A DNA stretch of 64,000 bases from Pseudomonas cichorii (GCF_015471405.1 NZ_BLVZ01000011.1:1-64000); one strand, 5' to 3'. Numbered from the stretch's first letter, positions 35,085 to 43,366 are shown. A program made the numbers and translations. Notes: a model not told the origin generated them from the letters alone.

Positions 35085-35262
35085 GCTCCCTGGAGTGCTT
35101 GCCAGTCGGTCATGTCCCTGAGCCGATACGCACAACCACGGGGGTTGCACGTTGGGGTTGGTGTGCATGTCCGCTCGACGGAAAGCCTTAAAACCTCCTG
35201 CAATCTCCACCTTGAACTTTCGGGTTCAAGGGCTAAACCGACAGCGGTTCGTCGGGGAGTCC
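35085..35262 (+). ncRNA. ssrS: 6S RNA
   Basis: An RNA of about 180 bases recognised by the conserved stretches GAGCCGATACGCACAACC, GGGGTTGCACGTTGGGG and GCATGTCCGCTCGACGGAAAG, and by the closing stem between 5' CTCCC and 3' GGGGAG. TATACT at 35073-35078 is a suitable -10 box. 6S RNA imitates an open promoter and sequesters sigma-70 RNA polymerase in stationary phase. The ends are estimated from the closing stem and may be off by a few bases. Confidence 0.93.
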
Positions 35263-35352
35263 ACATTCAATTCATTGCCGGTTCTGCTGCCGGCAGTGAC
35301 GATCCTGTCTCTGGTTTCAACCTCACGGATCAGCCTGCATGATCTTGCACTT

Positions 35353-35973
35353 ATGATCAGCACATCGTCGCTCACACGCACACAACTGCGCCGCCAGCTA
35401 CGCAAGGCGCGTCGTGCATTGAGCCGCAGCCAGCAACGCGAAGCCGCCCACGGCCTCTATCGCCAACTGGCGCAACACCCACTGTTTCGTCGCGCCCGGC
35501 ATGTCTCGCTGTATCTGCCCATGGACGGCGAGATCGACCCACGCCTTTTGCTACGCGCTGCCCAACGCCGGGGCAAGGCGACTTACTTGCCGGTGCTCAA
35601 CGCATGGCCGCGTACCAGAATGGTTTTCCAGCGCGTGCGTCCCGGCGAGAAATTCATACCCAACCGTTTTCGCATCCCGGAGCCGCGTATCAACCGCGCA
35701 CGGCAGCGCAATATCTGGGCACTGGATCTGATCCTGATGCCCTTGGTCGGGTTCGATGACGAAGGCGGACGCCTCGGGATGGGTGGCGGCTTCTACGACC
35801 GAAGCCTGGCCTATCTGGCGCGCAGAAAAACCTGGAAAAAACCGGTACTGCTGGGCATGGCCCATGAATGCCAGAAGGTCGAACGACTCGCACAGGCAAG
35901 CTGGGACGTACCGCTGCAAGGCACGGTATCGGACAGACGCTGGTATCTGGCACAGCAGGAATCGGGAAAGTGA
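35353..35973 (+). CDS. ygfA: 5-formyltetrahydrofolate cyclo-ligase
   Basis: A 206-residue ATP-dependent enzyme converting 5-formyl-THF to 5,10-methenyl-THF. The start MISTSSLTRTQLRRQLRKARRAL at 35353 was chosen because an upstream in-frame extension overlaps the 6S RNA. Motifs: LPMDGEIDPRLLL, DLILMPLVGFDDEGGRLGMGGGFYDRSL (the nucleotide-binding core). It is probably co-transcribed with 6S RNA, as is known for ssrS-ygfA in E. coli. Confidence 0.93.
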   Translation: MISTSSLTRTQLRRQLRKARRALSRSQQREAAHGLYRQLAQHPLFRRARHVSLYLPMDGEIDPRLLLRAAQRRGKATYLPVLNAWPRTRMVFQRVRPGEKFIPNRFRIPEPRINRARQRNIWALDLILMPLVGFDDEGGRLGMGGGFYDRSLAYLARRKTWKKPVLLGMAHECQKVERLAQASWDVPLQGTVSDRRWYLAQQESGK

Positions 35974-36024
35974 CGCGGCGGGAGCTACAGGCATAGCCCC
36001 CGGAAAAGAAGGATGCTTACAACC

Positions 36025-36177
36025 TCAATGCCGGCCGGGCACTTTCTGTTGCTGCTGAGTGATCTCGACAGGAGCATCCACCTTGTTGGTCCACAAGCTC
36101 TGCGCATAACCGGTAGTCACGATACCCAAGCCGAACAATGCAACTAAAACCCACAGTAAATCCGGCTTGCGTTTCAT
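36025..36177 (-). CDS. 50-residue single-pass membrane protein
   Basis: The start at 36177 follows an excellent AAGGAGGG ribosome site. The product has a basic N-terminus (MKRKPD), one membrane segment at about residues 7-26 (LLWVLVALFGLGIVTTGYAQ) and a short polar tail rich in Gln (EITQQQQKVPGRH). A signal peptide cut after YAQ is an alternative reading. It lies between the convergent ygfA and the divergent EVE gene. Similar short proteins occur at this site in other pseudomonads, as far as I recall. Function unknown. Confidence 0.75.
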   Translation of the reverse strand: MKRKPDLLWVLVALFGLGIVTTGYAQSLWTNKVDAPVEITQQQQKVPGRH

Positions 36178-36365
36178 TGACTGCCCTCCTTCGGCAAATC
36201 AAAGCGCTGCCAACAGCCGCTTCTGTACAGGCTGTGTAACAGCAGGGTGCTTAAAAAAGCGGCATTTTGCGATAACGTGAACCAGTACGCAAATAGTGGC
36301 GCCAACCGACTGTCGGTTTGTCATAAAAACATCCCGATGTTGTGCATTTCCATGGAGAACACCCA

Positions 36366-36815
36366 ATGGCCTATTGGCTGATGAAATCAGAGCCCGACGA
36401 ACTTTCGATCAGTGACTTGCAACGCCTCGTCAAAACCCGCTGGGATGGCGTGCGCAACTATCAGGCCCGCAACTTCCTGCGCAGCATGGCGGTGGGGGAT
36501 GAGTTCTTTTTCTATCACTCCAGTTGCCCGGAGCCGGGCATTGCCGGAGTTGGCAGGATTATCGAAGCGGCTTACCCGGACCCGACAGCCCTTGAGCCGC
36601 AAAGCCATTACTTCGATGCCAAGGCAAGCGCCGAGAAAAACCCCTGGAGCGCAGTCGATGTAGCCTTCGTGGACATATTCCCGAAAGTGCTGGGGCTGGG
36701 TTATCTGAAACAACAAGCGGCGTTTGAGCAACTGCCTCTCGTGCAGAAAGGCAGTCGACTCTCGGTCATGCCCGTGACCGCCGAACAGTGGTCGGCGATC
36801 CTGGCACTGCGCTGA
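36366..36815 (+). CDS. EVE-domain (PUA-like) protein
   Basis: A 149-residue protein that is a single EVE domain: YWLMKSEPDELSISDLQ, WDGVRNYQARNFLRSMAVGDEFFFYHSSC, GIAGVGRIIEAAYPDPTA and the final SVMPVTAEQWSAIL. EVE domains are PUA-fold modules that bind modified bases in nucleic acids. The start at 36366 omits an 8-codon upstream extension, as PMAYWLMKSEP is the family start. Confidence 0.9.
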   Translation: MAYWLMKSEPDELSISDLQRLVKTRWDGVRNYQARNFLRSMAVGDEFFFYHSSCPEPGIAGVGRIIEAAYPDPTALEPQSHYFDAKASAEKNPWSAVDVAFVDIFPKVLGLGYLKQQAAFEQLPLVQKGSRLSVMPVTAEQWSAILALR

Positions 36816-36821
36816 AAAGCG

Positions 36822-37229
36822 TTACTGAACGATGAAGTTGTTAAACAGCAAGTCTTCAACGATCGGCTTGCCCTCTTCGCTGGTCATCACTTGCTGGACC
36901 TGCTTGAGCGCTTCCTGACGAATCTTTTCCTTCGCATCGGCGCTGCTCATGGAGTCGACAGTCTGCTGGGTAAACAGGGCAACCAGCAGATTACGGATCA
37001 GCGGGTCATTGCGCTTGACCGCAGCCTGAGCCTCGGCACCGGTAACGCGCAGGGCGATATCGGCCTTGTAGACGCGCAACTTCGGCCCGCCATCAAGAGC
37101 GTAGTTACCCACAAACGGAGGCGTCAGGGAAACATAAGCCGCCTTGGGCTCGCCCTCGCCTTCTTTGGCTTCTTCCTGCGCCAGGGCAGGCAGCGACAAG
37201 GCCAACAACATCAAGATCCACGCTTTCAC
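36822..37229 (-). CDS. FliL-like periplasmic protein outside a flagellar cluster
   Basis: A 135-residue exported protein with a signal peptide ending ALA (about residue 17) and a FliL-type domain (YVSLTPPFVGNYA, KLRVYKADIALRVTG, LIRNLLVALFTQQTVDSMSSADAKEKIRQEAL, IVEDLLFNNFIVQ). True FliL is membrane-anchored and associates with the stator. This version lacks that transmembrane anchor and stands alone. Orphan copies at this location exist in other pseudomonads, probably with a separate role. Confidence 0.85.
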   Translation of the reverse strand: MKAWILMLLALSLPALAQEEAKEGEGEPKAAYVSLTPPFVGNYALDGGPKLRVYKADIALRVTGAEAQAAVKRNDPLIRNLLVALFTQQTVDSMSSADAKEKIRQEALKQVQQVMTSEEGKPIVEDLLFNNFIVQ

Positions 37230-37359
37230 AGTCCACTCCTTAATACGGGTTGCCGCGTAGGTTACAGCTTATACACGCTTATAAGGCCGGGCCATGCTCA
37301 TTGACCCGAAAACCTGCATATCCGACCTTATCGGCCATTACTGGAAAAGGAATAGTCCG

Positions 37360-38337
37360 ATGAAAGCACTGCTTTGCAAAGCCTTCGGTCCTGCCGACAC
37401 CCTGGTACTGGAAAACGTCGCCAGCCCCGTCATCAAAAAGAACGAAATCCTGCTCGATGTAAAGGCTGCCGGGGTCAACTTTCCAGACACGCTGATCATC
37501 GAAGGCAAATACCAGTTCAAGCCGCCCTTCCCTTTTTCACCTGGCGGCGAAGCAGCGGGAATCATCTCGCAGGTCGGTGAAAAGATAACCCACCTCAAAC
37601 CCGGCGACCGGGTCATGGCGCTGACCGGCTGGGGCAGCTTCGCCGAACAGGTTGCCGTGCCGGGCTACAACGTACTGCCGATCCCGCAAGCCATGGACTT
37701 CAACACCGCCGCCGCATTCAGCATGACCTACGGCACCTCCATGCACGCCCTCAAACAACGCGCCAACCTGCAACCCGGCGAAACCCTGCTGGTGCTCGGA
37801 GCCTCCGGCGGCGTGGGCCTGGCCGCCGTGGAAATCGGCAAAGCCCTGGGTGCCCGCGTCATCGCTGCCGCCAGCACTGCCGAAAAACTCGAAGTGGCCA
37901 GAAACGCCGGTGCCGACGAACTCATCAACTACAGCGAAACCAGCCTCAAGGACGAAGTAAAACGCCTGACCGCAGGCAACGGCGTCGATGTCATCTACGA
38001 CCCGGTCGGCGGCGACCTCTTCGATCAGGCCGTACGCGCCATCGCCTGGAACGGCCGCCTGCTGGTCGTCGGCTTCGCCAGCGGCCGCATCCCCGAACTG
38101 CCCGTAAACCTCGCGCTATTAAAGGGTGCATCAGTAGTCGGCGTGTTCTGGGGCTCCTTCGCGCAAAGACAACCTCAAGACAATGCCGCGAACTTCAAGC
38201 AATTGTTTGATTGGTATACAGAAGGAAAGTTGAAACCGCTGGTATCGCAGGTTTACCCGCTGGAAAGAGGTGCAGAGGCGATTGACGTGCTGGGGAAAAG
38301 AAGTGCGGTGGGGAAAGTGGTGGTGGCGGTTGGTTGA
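37360..38337 (+). CDS. NAD(P)H:quinone oxidoreductase, zinc-type alcohol dehydrogenase family
   Basis: A 325-residue cytoplasmic MDR-superfamily protein. The start at 37360 (MKALLCKAFGPADTLVLEN) was chosen over a 22-codon extension. The nucleotide-binding motif is LVLGASGGVGLAAVEIGKALGARVIAAA, and the usual zinc-binding Cys/His set is missing, as in quinone reductases (Qor). YDPVGGDLFDQAVRAIAWNGRLLVVGFASG is also typical. Natural substrate unknown. Confidence 0.9.
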   Translation: MKALLCKAFGPADTLVLENVASPVIKKNEILLDVKAAGVNFPDTLIIEGKYQFKPPFPFSPGGEAAGIISQVGEKITHLKPGDRVMALTGWGSFAEQVAVPGYNVLPIPQAMDFNTAAAFSMTYGTSMHALKQRANLQPGETLLVLGASGGVGLAAVEIGKALGARVIAAASTAEKLEVARNAGADELINYSETSLKDEVKRLTAGNGVDVIYDPVGGDLFDQAVRAIAWNGRLLVVGFASGRIPELPVNLALLKGASVVGVFWGSFAQRQPQDNAANFKQLFDWYTEGKLKPLVSQVYPLERGAEAIDVLGKRSAVGKVVVAVG

Positions 38338-38622
38338 AATGAAATTAAAACCTGGGTCGCCGCAAGGGCGGCTCAGCGTGTGACTTTTAAAGTCAGAAAG
38401 TCTCTGCGGCCTTAACAGGCAAGCTAGTACACGCATTAAAACAACTAAAATCCTCAACACAAAAATAAATATTTACCGCAAAACTCTATCACTCAGAGAG
38501 TCTGACAGACGCTTCTGACACACCAAATTAATAACAATAAATCATTTTCACACAACAACTATTTACCTCATTACCTGATAACTACTGAGTAACTTCTCAC
38601 CATACAGCAAAGGAGAAACTGT
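38338..38622. promoter_or_regulatory. AT-rich leader of the bacteriocin gene
   Basis: This 285-bp gap changes from GC-rich to AT-rich at about 38430, unlike the flanks, and should hold the bacteriocin promoter. AAAGGAG precedes the start codon. No LexA box (CTG-N10-CAG) was found: the nearest match has a 9-base spacer (CTG-CGGCCTTAA-CAG, at about 38404-38418). No clear PrtN P-box array was recognised. Confidence 0.45.
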
Positions 38623-40557
38623 ATGAGTGACCAAGAAGGAAAGAATATTTGGGTAACTTCGGGGAAGGATGCCGATAAGCACAATCGCCCTTTTGACCCC
38701 ACCGGCAACCCCTATGGCAGAGGCGGTGGGCATAGTAGTGGTAGCGGCTGGAGCACTGGCTTCGGGCCGGGCAGCGGGAGCATCGGCGGCATTGGGGGCG
38801 GTTTCGGTGGCAATAGTCGTAAAAGAGCCAGAAAGCGCGCAAAGGCCATTGCGCAACACAGAGCCAACCTACAGGCCCAGGCTCAACAGCAGGCGGCAGC
38901 CCAAGCCCAAGCTGAACAGCAGGCACGTGCTCAGGCTCACGCGCAAGCACAAGCCGCAGAACAAGCACGCGCTCAAGCGGCAGCCGCTCAGGCGTATCGA
39001 CAAACAATCAGCGACTTCATCCAGACTCAACAAACAGTCAGGTCTGATCTTGATCAACGCTACAACCAGACCGCACCGGGGCTGCCCACCGCGCTACTAG
39101 GTGAGATTCAATCTGACCTTGAACCACTGGCGGATAACCCGACCCACCAACCGTTAGCGGACCTGATCCTTCAGGAAAAATCCCGGATCAACTACCTGCT
39201 GGCCCGCAAACAGGCGGAGCTGGAGCAACGCAACCTCAAAACGCTGGCGCATGGCGAGGCGCTGTCAGCCACCACACCTGAGCAGTATCGCCACTACCTG
39301 GAATCCCGCAGCCAAGGCGATCAGCAGCGTGCTCAACAGGCCCATCAGGCCTGGACGGATGCCGTGAGCAATGCGCATGAAGCCAGGTTGCTCGCTGAGT
39401 CGGTGGCTTTTCTGGAGCAGCGCTCTACGGAGTTGTCCGAGCGTCACGCCCGGATGTCGCAAGCCCGTCAGAACAATGCTCCATCGCCACGGGCTGGTGC
39501 CGAGCGTTTGTGGTCGGCAATCGCCGCATCGAACACGTCCGGCAGTTTGCCCACCCCTGCCGAAGGGCTGGAAAAGGCCGGACAGATCGCTAAAGAGATA
39601 TTCATCAAAACGGCAATCAGTCGGTTGAAGTTGAGCCCTGGCGTTGCCTTGGCGCTGTACTCGCCCACGTTAGGCAACGCCGAACTCACACCCACCGTAG
39701 TTGCAAGCCCGGCCTCACAACTCAATCTGCCGTCACAGGTGGATATGGAATACGTTGCCAGCGTCAACGGCAGCATTGATGTTCCACACCGATTGGTCAT
39801 GGAGGACGACGGCCAACAATCGGTTGCCAAGTGGGTGGTGGCAGACGGCGTAAAAATCGGCACTAAAGTTCGTGTCCGAAATTTCACATACAACGCTCAG
39901 AACAATACCTACGAATTTATTCGTGACGGCGATACCCAGCCAGCACTGGTCTGGACTCCAATTGAACAACCGGCAGATAGCTCCACCCGTTTTCCAGGCC
40001 AGAAACCGGCCTTGCCGGTTGACCCGGGAGTGGATGTATCGCCACAAGGCACCCGCGTTGACGAACTGCCTAGCTTCGTCAATGACGACCCTGACGATTA
40101 CATCCTGGTATTCCCGCCAGGCTCCGGCCTGCCGGACACCTACCTGCTTTTCAAGGACCCGCGGACTATTCCGGGAGTCGCAACAGGATACGGAAAACCG
40201 GTAACAGGCATCTGGCTAGGCGAAAACACGCGTGCGCAAGGGGCTCCCATTCCTTCGCATATTGCGGATCAGTTGAGGGGTAGACAGTTCAGTAGTTTTG
40301 GCAGATTACGAGCAGAAATCTGGAAGGCGATAGCCAGTGACCCAGAGCTTCAGGAACAATTTACACCATACAACCTTGCGCTGATGAAGTCCGGACGTGC
40401 TCCACGACCAAAGCTGGCTGATCAAGTGGGAGGACGGAAAGTTTTTGAGATCCATCATGTGCATGAAATAGCGAACGGCGGGGGTGTTTACGACATTGAT
40501 AACTTGAGAGTACTTCCTCCCAGACAGCACATCGAACATCACAGGAAATTGCAATGA
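38623..40557 (+). CDS. Colicin E9-like HNH DNase bacteriocin (S-type pyocin)
   Basis: A 644-residue toxin. Residues 1-65 are Gly/Ser-rich and contain GSGWS at 40-44, as in the TolB box of colicins E2/E9. Residues about 66-130 are Ala/Gln/Arg-rich coiled coil. A Pyocin_S-type domain follows (about 380-530, with VWTPIEQPADSSTRFPGQ). The C-terminal 110 residues match the colicin E9 DNase: GKPVTGIWLGENTRAQGAPIPSHIADQLR, VGGRKVFEIHHVHEI, YDIDNLRV and HIEHHR give the H-N-H metal and catalytic set. It kills related bacteria by DNA cleavage. No signal peptide, as usual for such toxins. The immunity gene overlaps it by four bases. Confidence 0.93.
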   Translation: MSDQEGKNIWVTSGKDADKHNRPFDPTGNPYGRGGGHSSGSGWSTGFGPGSGSIGGIGGGFGGNSRKRARKRAKAIAQHRANLQAQAQQQAAAQAQAEQQARAQAHAQAQAAEQARAQAAAAQAYRQTISDFIQTQQTVRSDLDQRYNQTAPGLPTALLGEIQSDLEPLADNPTHQPLADLILQEKSRINYLLARKQAELEQRNLKTLAHGEALSATTPEQYRHYLESRSQGDQQRAQQAHQAWTDAVSNAHEARLLAESVAFLEQRSTELSERHARMSQARQNNAPSPRAGAERLWSAIAASNTSGSLPTPAEGLEKAGQIAKEIFIKTAISRLKLSPGVALALYSPTLGNAELTPTVVASPASQLNLPSQVDMEYVASVNGSIDVPHRLVMEDDGQQSVAKWVVADGVKIGTKVRVRNFTYNAQNNTYEFIRDGDTQPALVWTPIEQPADSSTRFPGQKPALPVDPGVDVSPQGTRVDELPSFVNDDPDDYILVFPPGSGLPDTYLLFKDPRTIPGVATGYGKPVTGIWLGENTRAQGAPIPSHIADQLRGRQFSSFGRLRAEIWKAIASDPELQEQFTPYNLALMKSGRAPRPKLADQVGGRKVFEIHHVHEIANGGGVYDIDNLRVLPPRQHIEHHRKLQ

Positions 40558-40844
40558 ACCTCAAAAGAAAACTGGAAAATTACACAGAGCAAGAGTTTCT
40601 AGACCTTATCAACGAGTTCACCAACCCTAGAAACCTGCCCGGAGAAGAATTTGAAAGACACACGGATCTCTTATTGGACCACTTTATAGAAATAACGGAG
40701 CACCCTGACGGCTCAGATTTGATTTATTACGCAGAAGTTCCCACCAATCAGGGCATTCTGGAAACAGTAAAAAGATGGCGTGCTCAGAATGGAAAACCGG
40801 GATTCAAATCACCCGACAACCACCATGATCAACCACATCATTAA
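40554..40844 (+). CDS. Im9-like immunity protein
   Basis: A 96-residue cytoplasmic protein of the colicin E/pyocin immunity family. The family markers are YTEQEFLDLI near the start, and the DNase-contact stretch EHPDGSDLIYY with the tyrosine pair Y58-Y59, then GILETVKRWRAQNGKPGFK. It should bind and inhibit the DNase encoded immediately upstream. The four-base ATGA overlap couples their translation. It is noticeably more AT-rich than the surrounding core genes, a common sign of horizontal origin. The C-terminal NHHDQPHH tail is unusual. Confidence 0.95.
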   Translation: MNLKRKLENYTEQEFLDLINEFTNPRNLPGEEFERHTDLLLDHFIEITEHPDGSDLIYYAEVPTNQGILETVKRWRAQNGKPGFKSPDNHHDQPHH

Positions 40845-40872
40845 TACAACCTTTTTAACAAGAGAGAACTTC

Positions 40873-41673
40873 ATGGAAGAGTTTCAACACCAACTTCATA
40901 AACTGCCTGACTTTCTGCAAAAAGAGCTGGCTGGTCAAGTCGGCAACACAACCGGCATGGCACCCTCTCAGGTGGTTGCGCGTTATCGCGTGAGTGCCGA
41001 ACATCTTGCGGCGAGCAAACTTGCAGTGATTGCCCCCCAAGACCTCAGTGATGCCAAGCTGTACTTGGGCCATATGCCGCACACCAAGGAGTCTATAGAG
41101 AGTCAAGTTGCGCACCAGAACGCAGGAATGACGTGGATAGGGTTCACAATGAACATCTACAACGCTCACATCGCACTGGAATCCAATCGTTTTCTGGCCG
41201 AGTTCGCACAGCGCATTGCGCCAGTTGCAGGCCGCTTGGTCGAGCAAGAGCAACTGCAAGCTCAACACCTGGCAGCCGAGGCCGCTCGCCTCCAGGCACA
41301 GCGCGTTGCTGAAGAAGCAGCTCGGATAAAGGCTGAAGAAGAGGCTCGTGAGCTGGCCAAGCGTCAGATCGAAGAAGCAAAGCAGGCTGCGCTGGCACTT
41401 GCACGCAGCCAGGTCGAGGAGGCTGCACGAACGCTGGCCGCACGTCAGGCGCAAAGTGAAACGGCCGAGAACCCACCGCAGGTTGCCACTCAATCAGTCG
41501 CGTGGGTTCCAGGACCAGAAGCCAGTCAGCAGATCAAGTTGGCGCTGAGCAGCCTTGGAGCAAGTATTGAGGTTGCAATCATGGCGTTTCATGAGGCGAT
41601 GCAGCCACATGCGGACTTGTCCGACGATGTCCACTTCGATGAAATTCTCAGGATGAGCCAAGCCGCCGCTTGA
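40873..41673 (+). CDS. Coiled-coil protein of the bacteriocin locus, function unknown
   Basis: A 266-residue protein started at 40873 after AAGAGAGAAC. Upstream in-frame starts overlap the immunity gene and were not used. The N-terminal 120 residues are mixed alpha/beta or alpha (HKLPDFLQKELAGQVGNTTGMAPSQVVARYRVSAEHL). Residues about 125-200 are a charged Ala/Glu/Gln coiled coil. A helical C-terminus follows (SQQIKLALSSLGASIEVAIMAFHEAM). No signal peptide or catalytic motif was recognised. It starts 28 bp after the immunity gene, on the same strand, so it belongs to that transcript. Possible roles are a partner of the toxin, a second immunity or release factor, or an unrelated passenger. Confidence 0.8.
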   Translation: MEEFQHQLHKLPDFLQKELAGQVGNTTGMAPSQVVARYRVSAEHLAASKLAVIAPQDLSDAKLYLGHMPHTKESIESQVAHQNAGMTWIGFTMNIYNAHIALESNRFLAEFAQRIAPVAGRLVEQEQLQAQHLAAEAARLQAQRVAEEAARIKAEEEARELAKRQIEEAKQAALALARSQVEEAARTLAARQAQSETAENPPQVATQSVAWVPGPEASQQIKLALSSLGASIEVAIMAFHEAMQPHADLSDDVHFDEILRMSQAAA

Positions 41674-41691
41674 CGCCCACCCAGAACAGGC

Positions 41692-41744
41692 TTCGCGAAT
41701 AAATTCGCTCCTACGCAGACCGTAGGAGCGAATTTATTCGCGAA
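41692..41744. repeat. REP inverted pair, outward-facing arrangement
   Basis: Inverted copy at 41692-41714 and forward copy at 41722-41744 lie between the convergent bacteriocin operon and TonB-C gene pair. Confidence 0.92.
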
Positions 41745-41762
41745 AAATACAAACACCCCACG

Positions 41763-42410
41763 CTACAAACTCCGCCGGACATTCTCCGGCAGATAATCCA
41801 CATACTTTCTGTCGGGATTTTTTCGACAGTTTTCCAGAATGCCCGGAGTCGCGTTAATAAACTCCATGACCAGCGCCTCCCGCGCATCGGCTGAAAGAAA
41901 CTGCTGTATGACATGCCCACTTGAAAGGTAGTGCTCCGTTCGGGTCAAGATATCCGCCTTATAAGACGAACCCTTTTCCCGCCAGTTTTCATCTCTTTCT
42001 TTAATAAGCTGACGGCATGACACCTTCTTTAACTCGACATTGGCGGTAAGCGACGGTCCTTTATGCGGCCGCCCTAAATAGCTGTATGTGACCTTCACCA
42101 CTTCGCCCTCAGGATTGGGGCCTGACGGCGTCCAGGGCTCGAAACGCCATTGCTCTATAGCCCGCTTGGTTGCAGCGACGAATCTTGGCTCGGTCGAATC
42201 AAGTACCTCAAGGAATCGAACCCCGCCATCGGCCTGAATAAAGATCCGTACGACAACATCGCCTTTTACACGTGAACCGCGCAGCTCTTCTGGATACTCG
42301 ATATCCGGCATAAACAATGGCACCGGGTATGAGTCCGCAGCTTTTGCACAGCCCGCAAACAAAAAACCTGTAAACAACAACGCACCCAGCCCATGAGGTT
42401 TTCTCGACAT
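41763..42410 (-). CDS. Exported TonB C-terminal-domain protein, copy 2
   Basis: A 215-residue exported protein, possibly a lipoprotein (FLFAGC near residue 21, an imperfect lipobox). A TonB C-terminal domain occupies residues about 25-115 (PDIEYPEELRGSRVKGDVVVRIFIQADGGVRFLEVL, AIEQWRFEPW). No Pro-rich spacer or N-terminal anchor of true TonB is present. The rest of the chain, ending RKYVDYLPENVRRSL, has no recognised domain. It follows its paralogue with no gap (stop, then ATG). Function unknown; it may interact with outer membrane components rather than energise them. Confidence 0.8.
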   Translation of the reverse strand: MSRKPHGLGALLFTGFLFAGCAKAADSYPVPLFMPDIEYPEELRGSRVKGDVVVRIFIQADGGVRFLEVLDSTEPRFVAATKRAIEQWRFEPWTPSGPNPEGEVVKVTYSYLGRPHKGPSLTANVELKKVSCRQLIKERDENWREKGSSYKADILTRTEHYLSSGHVIQQFLSADAREALVMEFINATPGILENCRKNPDRKYVDYLPENVRRSL

Positions 42411-43094
42411 TCACAGCGCTCCTTGCAAGACGCTGGGTACATAGTCGGTCTGTGTCAAACCACTCAACAGACTCTTGATGGAAACGGGAAGGTAGTCCCC
42501 ATAGCTGTGCTCTGGATTAAGCCGGCAGCGTTTCACAATCTCTGGTATCGATTGCCCCAACTGCTCAAGCAAGACTTTTCGCTCATCTTCACTGCGTAAA
42601 AGAGCGGCATAGCTGCTGAACAGGAACTGACCGGTGTACCAGAACACGTCGACTTTATTCAAAGGCTCCTCCGGGAAGTCCCTTGTTTGCGTATCGACTT
42701 CGTTATTCACATAAGCACAGCGGATATTGCTCAGGCCGACATCAATTTCATCATTGAAGTGCCTGCTTCCGTGAGAGCCAAAAATGACAGGGACCATAAT
42801 GCTGACTTGCGAAGGCGCGCCAATGGCTCCGATCCATGGGCGATAACGCCATTGGGCCAAGGTCCACACAGCGGCTTCAGTCAGTTCTGGATGCCCGCTT
42901 TCTATAGCCCGAACGTCCTGCACATTGCCGCTGGAAGTCACCACCAGCTGGACTCGCACCTTTCCGGTGTATCGGCTCCTGATCAAGGCTGGCGGGTACT
43001 CGGGCCTGGGCGTAAACAACGGGACCAGCAAGGCATCGGCAGACTGCACCGACAGCGGCAGCAAAAGAACCAAAACAAACACGAAAAGCTTCAT
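42411..43094 (-). CDS. Exported TonB C-terminal-domain protein, copy 1
   Basis: A 227-residue protein with a signal peptide ending VQSA (about residue 18). The TonB-C pattern reads TPRPEYPPALIRSRYTGKVRVQLVVTSSGNVQDVRAI and AQWRYRPW. The downstream copy has the same architecture, including a shared C-terminal motif YxDYLPxxxxSL. The tandem duplication is clear though identity is low. Both lack the energy-transducing N-terminus that binds ExbB/ExbD. Neighbours are glpT (divergent) and the bacteriocin operon (convergent). Confidence 0.8.
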   Translation of the reverse strand: MKLFVFVLVLLLPLSVQSADALLVPLFTPRPEYPPALIRSRYTGKVRVQLVVTSSGNVQDVRAIESGHPELTEAAVWTLAQWRYRPWIGAIGAPSQVSIMVPVIFGSHGSRHFNDEIDVGLSNIRCAYVNNEVDTQTRDFPEEPLNKVDVFWYTGQFLFSSYAALLRSEDERKVLLEQLGQSIPEIVKRCRLNPEHSYGDYLPVSIKSLLSGLTQTDYVPSVLQGAL

Positions 43095-43289
43095 CCATAA
43101 CCTCTACAAACCGCGATATGAACGCCTGCATGGCGTAGCGATCGCGATAGTAGAAGCCTCCCTCAGGGCGCATAAGGACACGAAATCCCATTGCCGCGTA
43201 GGACCAATCCCAAACAAATCAGGCAGCGCAAACCAAAATCCGATGTTCACAAAAGAACACGAACAGCCTCACATTTCCTACTGAACTTT

Positions 43290-43313
43290 CAGAAAAAGCA
43301 CTGCTTTTTTCTG
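43290..43313. promoter_or_regulatory. Hairpin in the leader region of glpT
   Basis: CAGAAAAAGC and GCTTTTTTCTG form a nearly perfect stem 54 bp before the glpT start. It could be an operator or a leader hairpin. I do not recognise the regulator. Confidence 0.3.
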
Positions 43314-43366
43314 TAACGAAAATGTAATATTCGCATTCGCAAAAAATAAAAACCCGGAGCGTCTGC

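Noticed and set aside
35152..35352. In-frame upstream extension of the ygfA gene
   Set aside because: It lies in the 6S RNA and its trailer. The protein family begins at the ATG at 35353.
38404..38418. Possible LexA box upstream of the bacteriocin
   Set aside because: The spacer between CTG and CAG is 9 bases, not 10, so the SOS box consensus is not met.
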